Of a stretch of 64,000 nucleotides of DNA, positions 59,652-64,000 are shown in pieces. A model generated the notes under the pieces. The model was given only the letters and a program-made list of their open reading frames with translations, was not told where the DNA came from and made no database searches. Position numbers and translations under genes: made by a program. The DNA is from DATHZQ01 sp963823505 (GTDB lineage: Bacteria; Actinomycetota; Acidimicrobiia; Spongiisociales; UBA5794), in NCBI GenBank assembly GCA_963823505.1, contig CAWGLY010000005.1, forward strand, positions 310,001 to 374,000, given 5' to 3'. Each line of letters opens with the position of its first letter. Position 1 is the first letter of the stretch.

Positions 59652-61007
59652 GTGCAACGACGCATCTTCGGCATCGAAACGGAATACGGCGTGACCTGCA
59701 CCCTTCGCGGACAGCGCAGGCTGTCGCCCGACGAGGTGGCCCGGTACCTGTTTCGCCGGGTCGTTTCCTGGGGGCGCTCGTCCAACGTCTTCTTGGAAAA
59801 CGGTGCTCGCCTCTATCTCGATGTCGGCAGCCACCCCGAGTACGCCACGCCGGAGTGCGACAGCCTGTATGACGTCGTCGCCCACGACAAGGCGGGGGAG
59901 CGCATCCTCGAAGGGCTGCTGCGCTCTGCCGAGCGGCGCCTCGAAGAAGAGGGCATCAGGGGTCAGATCTACCTGTTCAAGAACAACACGGACTCGGCGG
60001 GCAACTCCTACGGCTGCCACGAGAACTATCTCGTCGGTCGCCAGGGCGACTTCCAGCGCATCATCGACACGCTGATCCCGTTCTTCGTCACGAGGCAGAT
60101 CTACTCGGGTGCAGGGAAGCTGCTGCAGACGGCCCGCGGGACGGTCTTCTGCCTGGCGCAACGCGCCGAGCACATCTGGGAAGGCATCAGTTCAGCTACG
60201 ACGCGGTCCCGCCCGATCATCAACACGCGCGACGAACCCCACGCCGATGCCGAGCGCTACCGCAGGCTTCACGTGATCGCCGGCGATTCGAACATGTCCG
60301 AGTATGTGATGTTCGTCAAAGTAGGGACGGCGGCCGCCCTGCTCCAGATGCTCGAGGATGACGTCGTGTTCCGCGACCTGTCGCTGGAGAACCCGATCCG
60401 TGCCATTCGCGAGATCTCCCATGACATCACGTGCCGGCGGCGGGTGCGTCTCGCCAACGGCAGAGAGCTGTCGGCTTTGGACATGCAGTGGGAGTACCTC
60501 GAACGCACCATGCGGTACGGCCGGACCGTCGGTTTCCCCGCGCAGATCGAGCGGGCCATCGAGATGTGGGAGTACTTGCTGACGGGTCTCGAGAAGGACC
60601 CCTTGACGTTGCACCGCGAAGTCGACTGGGTGGCGAAATACCGCCTGATCGATCAGTTCCGCGAGCGCCGCGGCCTCACCTTGTCGTCACCCCAGATGGC
60701 GCTGATGGATCTCAGCTACCACGACGTCAACCGTGACCGAGGGCTCTACTACGTGCTGGAACGGCGAGGTCTGGTGGAACGGGTCGTCACCGATGAAGCC
60801 ATCGAGCGCGCCGTGTCGAATCCGCCTGCGACGACCCGGGCACGGTTGCGTGGTGCGTTCATCAAGGCAGCGAAAGCACGCAAGCGCGACTTCACCGTCG
60901 ACTGGGTTCACCTCAAGCTCAACGACCAGGCGCAGCGCACCGTGCTGTGCAAAGACCCGTTCAAGGCCACAGACGAGCGCGTCGACAAGCTGATCGCCTC
61001 GCTCTAG
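59652..61007 (+). CDS. pafA: Pup ligase PafA
   Basis: PafA joins the C-terminal Glu of Pup to lysines of target proteins using ATP. The 451-residue enzyme has RRIFGIETEYGVTC at the N-terminus, YLDVGSHPEYATPECD with the catalytic Asp, INTRDEPHADAERYRRLHVI and a C-terminal domain ending DEHVD-like KATDERVDKLIASL. GTG 59652 is chosen for family fit and its -10 box; the frame open to 59568 is a shadow. A structured repeat follows the stop codon. Confidence 0.95.
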   Translation: MQRRIFGIETEYGVTCTLRGQRRLSPDEVARYLFRRVVSWGRSSNVFLENGARLYLDVGSHPEYATPECDSLYDVVAHDKAGERILEGLLRSAERRLEEEGIRGQIYLFKNNTDSAGNSYGCHENYLVGRQGDFQRIIDTLIPFFVTRQIYSGAGKLLQTARGTVFCLAQRAEHIWEGISSATTRSRPIINTRDEPHADAERYRRLHVIAGDSNMSEYVMFVKVGTAAALLQMLEDDVVFRDLSLENPIRAIREISHDITCRRRVRLANGRELSALDMQWEYLERTMRYGRTVGFPAQIERAIEMWEYLLTGLEKDPLTLHREVDWVAKYRLIDQFRERRGLTLSSPQMALMDLSYHDVNRDRGLYYVLERRGLVERVVTDEAIERAVSNPPATTRARLRGAFIKAAKARKRDFTVDWVHLKLNDQAQRTVLCKDPFKATDERVDKLIASL

Positions 61008-61015
61008 GAGTGTGT

Positions 61016-61098
61016 TGATCACATCGTCGTGAGGGCTCGCGGGTCCGCCACGGTGCCTGATCACGACCTCGGTCACGAGCTCGAACTGACGTTGATCA
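61016..61098 (+). repeat. Degenerate structured repeat core after pafA
   Basis: Matches the MITE-like core in sequence (GGGCTCGC, then GTGCCT, then CACGAG and CTGACGTTG) and in pairing: TGATCA 61016-61021 with TGATCA 61093-61098, CGTC 61025-61028 with GACG 61088-61091, GGGCTCG 61033-61039 with CGAGCTC 61076-61082. The outermost stem has different bases from copies 1 and 2 but still pairs. No terminal inverted repeats are seen. Confidence 0.55.
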
Positions 61099-62148
61099 GC
61101 AGTGCCCTAACCCAATTCCACCAGGGTTGGGTGGGCTTGCGACCGTGGATCGAGGTTCAAGACGGGAACCCTTCGGCTTCCTTGGGAGTTGCTTTGCGAT
61201 TCCGGGGGAGCGGGACGTCGGCCGGGCCGATCGCTCCAACCACCCGGCGACGCTGTCGATCAGTGACTGCTGGGCGTCGAGGGACGAGAAGCCCGAGAGG
61301 TCGCCCTCGACGGTCAGTACGTCGACATGCTCGGCATTGCGTTCCAGGATGCTCCCGAGTTGGCCCTGCCTTGCGGCCGTGAAATGTTCGTAGGCGGCGT
61401 CTTCGGTGCCGAAGAGCAGCAGCACCCGTACCCCGCGGTCGAACAGTCGCTCCAACTCCTGCACGAGGGTGTCGAGGTCTTCCTCCTGCGCTTTTGCCCT
61501 GCGGACGGTTTCGGCGTCATGGGTCGAAGCCCCGGCCGGCCGCAGCTTCTTGGCGATACCTTGCCACTTCAGCTTGATGAACTTGAGGTAGACCCTGCGC
61601 GTCGCGGGCTGTAGCCATCCTTTCAGCACTGACGGACGGAGACCCTGGCGGACTGCGTCGAGGGTGCGGATGCGATCGGCTCGCTTGGTCTTGGCCCTTG
61701 CCGCAGGCAGCGGGAACGACACGAGCGCAACCGCGTCGAGTGAGGGGATGTGCGGGGCTGCGGCGAGGACGGCCCGGGTGCCGATGCAGATGCCGACGAG
61801 CGACGTTGGAACTCTTGCGTGTTGGCGGGCAACCTCGACGGCGGCCAGGCCATCATGCACACCGGGCTGGTCGAGTCGGAAGAACCGGATGTGTCCCGGG
61901 CTCTCGCCGGCTCCGAGCCAGTCGAAGCGGACGACGTTGCGGGCACCTGCGGCGAGGCGTCGCGCCAGGCGGACCAGCATTCGGTTGGCGTTGATGCTCC
62001 CGCCGTGCCACCCACCGGAGAAGATCACCACGTTGCCGACGGCGTCGGGGGATGAGGTCACGATGCCGAGGAGTGGCTCATCGCTCCCTGCAAAATACAT
62101 GGGTCGCTCCGCGGCAGCGGTCGCCGGCTCAGCCGTGGCATCCGTCAT
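61096..62148 (-). CDS. Alpha/beta hydrolase, exosortase-associated type 1-like
   Basis: The 350-residue protein resembles hydrolase 1 of exosortase-linked pairs: IFSGGWHGGSINANRMLVRLARRL, VVRFDWLGAGES, and a nucleophile elbow GICIGTR in which Cys replaces the usual Ser. LLLFGTEDAAYEHF is the acid region. The start ATG 62148 overlaps the previous gene by 4 nt. No exosortase is coded in the window, so the context differs from the model. The C-terminal tail after about 320 is low-complexity. Confidence 0.7.
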   Translation of the reverse strand: MTDATAEPATAAAERPMYFAGSDEPLLGIVTSSPDAVGNVVIFSGGWHGGSINANRMLVRLARRLAAGARNVVRFDWLGAGESPGHIRFFRLDQPGVHDGLAAVEVARQHARVPTSLVGICIGTRAVLAAAPHIPSLDAVALVSFPLPAARAKTKRADRIRTLDAVRQGLRPSVLKGWLQPATRRVYLKFIKLKWQGIAKKLRPAGASTHDAETVRRAKAQEEDLDTLVQELERLFDRGVRVLLLFGTEDAAYEHFTAARQGQLGSILERNAEHVDVLTVEGDLSGFSSLDAQQSLIDSVAGWLERSARPTSRSPGIAKQLPRKPKGSRLEPRSTVASPPNPGGIGLGHC

Positions 62149-63065
62149 GTCTGTTCTCCGAGGAACCGGCTGGTGATCGGTATGGCATCGAGGCCGCCTG
62201 CCTCGACCTCGACGACGCTGTAGCCGGAAGCGCCAAACCACCACGCCTCGTCGTAGGACACCGCCGTGGCCTCCACGTGAGCCCCCGCCTCGGCGCAACG
62301 ATCGACCAGCGCCGCAAGCCCCTGCCGGATCTCGGGCTTGACGGACATCTGCACGATGAGCATGCGCTTGCTGCCTGCGTCAAGGATCAGCTGGGCAACG
62401 TCGAGGTCAATCGTTGATCGATACAGAGAATACGCCAAGGGGTTGCCGACCACGTCCATGACGCCTTCGGTGGCGAAGGTCTCCATCAGGTCCTTGGTGC
62501 TCACGCTGCGTTCCCCGCGCTTCAGCAGCCCGATCATCCGTGCCCGGAACACCTCGTTGTAGTACCGGCCGAGGTCGATAGGCGGTTCCCACATGACGAG
62601 GGGGCCGTCGGCGAATTGCTGCGAGGCGGCAGCCGCCACCAGCGCACCCAGCCGGGTTCCGACAAATCCCAGGATCTCGGCCCGTGTCGTGGTCTGCACG
62701 TGATCGGCAACCGTGACCGCGTCGTGCACCATCTCGTCGAAGGTCATGTCGGTCGGTTCGCCGTCGCTGTGGCCCGAACCGCGGTACTGGAAACGAGCCG
62801 CAGCGATCCCTGCCGCAGACAGCTCCCATCCCAGGACGAGCTCGCGCCGCTGGTTGCGCACTGCTTCGGCATACACAGGGGGGCACACGACGACGGCGGT
62901 CCGTGGCGCGTCCGGTCCTTCGTGCAGGACGGCGAAGATGCGCCCCCCGGGGGTGTCCAGGAACGCCGCCGTGCTGCGCACGCCGTCTGCCCGGCTCATC
63001 GACGAAGGAGAGTCTCCACCACTCGGCGTCCAGCCGGACGCAAGCCGGCGGTCGATCGACTGCAT
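62145..63065 (-). CDS. Alpha/beta hydrolase, exosortase-associated type 2-like
   Basis: The 306-residue partner. VVVCPPVYAEAVRNQRRELVLGWELSAAGIAAARFQYRGSGHSDGE resembles the start of hydrolase-2 proteins. The elbow reads GFVGTRLGA, with Thr where a Ser nucleophile is usual, so it may be non-catalytic. ATG 63065 follows GGAGAGGGGCC. The two hydrolases are translationally coupled and probably act as a pair on the same substrate. Confidence 0.7.
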   Translation of the reverse strand: MQSIDRRLASGWTPSGGDSPSSMSRADGVRSTAAFLDTPGGRIFAVLHEGPDAPRTAVVVCPPVYAEAVRNQRRELVLGWELSAAGIAAARFQYRGSGHSDGEPTDMTFDEMVHDAVTVADHVQTTTRAEILGFVGTRLGALVAAAASQQFADGPLVMWEPPIDLGRYYNEVFRARMIGLLKRGERSVSTKDLMETFATEGVMDVVGNPLAYSLYRSTIDLDVAQLILDAGSKRMLIVQMSVKPEIRQGLAALVDRCAEAGAHVEATAVSYDEAWWFGASGYSVVEVEAGGLDAIPITSRFLGEQT

Positions 63066-63164
63066 GACAGGCCCCTCTCCTTGGTCGGCGAGGCTACCAC
63101 CGACGCACCGGCATGCTCAGAGGTTCTTCCCCCGGGACTCTCGTCGCTATACCCTGCGCGCCGT

Positions 63165-64000
63165 ATGCACAACGTGATCGAACGGATCTTGAATCTGCTG
63201 GCTTTCCTGCTGACGGCCGACCGGCCGGTCACGGCAGATGAGATACGGCAGACCGTGAATGGCTACGACCAGAGCACGGACGAAGCGTGGCGCAGGATGT
63301 TCGAGAGGGACAAGGACCTTCTTCGCCACCTCGGCATCCCGCTCCAGCTCCGGCCCACCGATGCGTGGGAAGTCGAGCACGGGTACGTTGTGCCGGTCGA
63401 GGACTATGCGCTTCCCGATCCGGGCCTGACCGATGAGGAGCGCACGGCGTTGTGGCTGGCGGCGCAGGTGGTGCGGATCGGGGGGCGCCCTTCGGGCCCT
63501 GATGCGCTCTTCAAGCTCGGCGGTGCGCCGATGACGGCTTCGGGCGAGCCGCTTGCTGCGGACCTCGGGACCCAGGAACACGAACTTGCTGAGATCTTCG
63601 CCGCGGTTTCGGAGCGGCGTCAGCTCAACTTCACCTACCGCGGCCGCCCCCGGGTGGTCACACCATTCGGCCTGGTTCATCGTCGTGGCCACTGGTATGT
63701 GGTCGGCCCGGAAGCCGGCGGGAGTGGTCCCGTGAAGGCCTTCAGGGTCGATCGTGCCGAGGCGATGCGCTCGGGCGATGACCGGGGAGTCTTCGAGCGC
63801 CCAGCAGACTTCCGCGCCTCAGACGCCATCCCAGAGGCGGCGTGGGAGGCAGGGGGCGAAGACATCGAAGCCACCGTCCGGTTCGATACGGAGATGGCGT
63901 GGTGGGCGGAACGCCAGCTGACGGGCCGGGCGCAGGTGACACGCCGCACCGACGGCTCGATCGAGGCCACGCTGCCGGTCGCCAACCCTGAGGCGTTCAT
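63165..64000 (+). CDS. pafB: WYL-domain regulator PafB (partial, runs off the window)
   Basis: The frame is open from ATG 63165 to the window end (278 codons). The N-terminal helix-turn-helix is IERILNLLAFLLTADRPVTADEIRQTVNGY, followed by FERDKDLLRHLGIPL and a WYL domain (RRQLNFTYRGRPRVVTPFGLVHRRGHWYVVG, FRVDRAEAMRSG). PafB forms, usually with PafC, an activator of the DNA damage response and sits next to pafA in most actinobacteria. A TACCCT box is 9 nt upstream of the start. The C-terminus and a possible pafC lie beyond 64000. Confidence 0.9.
   Translation, partial: MHNVIERILNLLAFLLTADRPVTADEIRQTVNGYDQSTDEAWRRMFERDKDLLRHLGIPLQLRPTDAWEVEHGYVVPVEDYALPDPGLTDEERTALWLAAQVVRIGGRPSGPDALFKLGGAPMTASGEPLAADLGTQEHELAEIFAAVSERRQLNFTYRGRPRVVTPFGLVHRRGHWYVVGPEAGGSGPVKAFRVDRAEAMRSGDDRGVFERPADFRASDAIPEAAWEAGGEDIEATVRFDTEMAWWAERQLTGRAQVTRRTDGSIEATLPVANPEAF

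Overview
This window is a high-GC actinobacterial chromosome segment. A complete Pup-proteasome locus (arc, dop, pup, prcB, prcA, pafA, pafB), a trmI-type tRNA methyltransferase beside it, many GTG/TTG starts and many leaderless-type promoters point to Actinomycetota. The class is probably Acidimicrobiia or a close relative; that placement is inference from gene content and style, not a search result.

Region 1 (1-17.4 kb) is core: uvrC, rapZ, yvcK, then the glycolytic run gap-pgk-tpiA, an unknown gene, gpmA and secG. An oligopeptide-type ABC transporter follows (binding protein, two permeases, two ATPases), then a cyclic-2,3-diphosphoglycerate-synthetase-like P-loop protein and a MaoC-like hydratase. 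No whiA gene lies between yvcK and gap, where it often sits.

Region 2 (17.5-45 kb) is accessory. It begins at a tRNA-Leu(GAG) gene whose 3' end starts a 64-bp direct repeat; the second copy is at 39.93 kb. The 3' end of a serine-recombinase-like gene abuts both copies. Inside lies the most unusual structure of the window: about fourteen copies of a 50-70 bp repeat with imperfect dyad symmetry, all in one orientation, separating small cargo blocks. Cargo includes esterases, acetyltransferases, a methyltransferase, a kinase-like P-loop protein, a redoxin, an arsenic operon, START-type proteins and five toxin-antitoxin pairs. Three copies of one tyrosine recombinase (one intact, one with an in-frame deletion of catalytic residues, one N-terminal remnant) each follow a repeat by a conserved leader of about 105 nt. 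The layout resembles an integron cassette array, but the sites are not recognisable attC sites and the enzyme is Xer-like. Broken genes are frequent here.

Region 3 (45-64 kb) returns to core functions: SulP transporter, Nudix hydrolase, BON/OmpA envelope protein, cupin, a Rieske-TPP fusion enzyme, a LON-domain protein, a run of tiny membrane proteins, then trmI and the proteasome/pupylation locus. Two unusual alpha/beta hydrolases and the 5' part of pafB end the window.

A second repeat family is a 223-bp MITE-like element with terminal inverted repeats (1951-2173 and, inverted, 43841-44063). Related structured cores occur downstream of tpiA and pafA.
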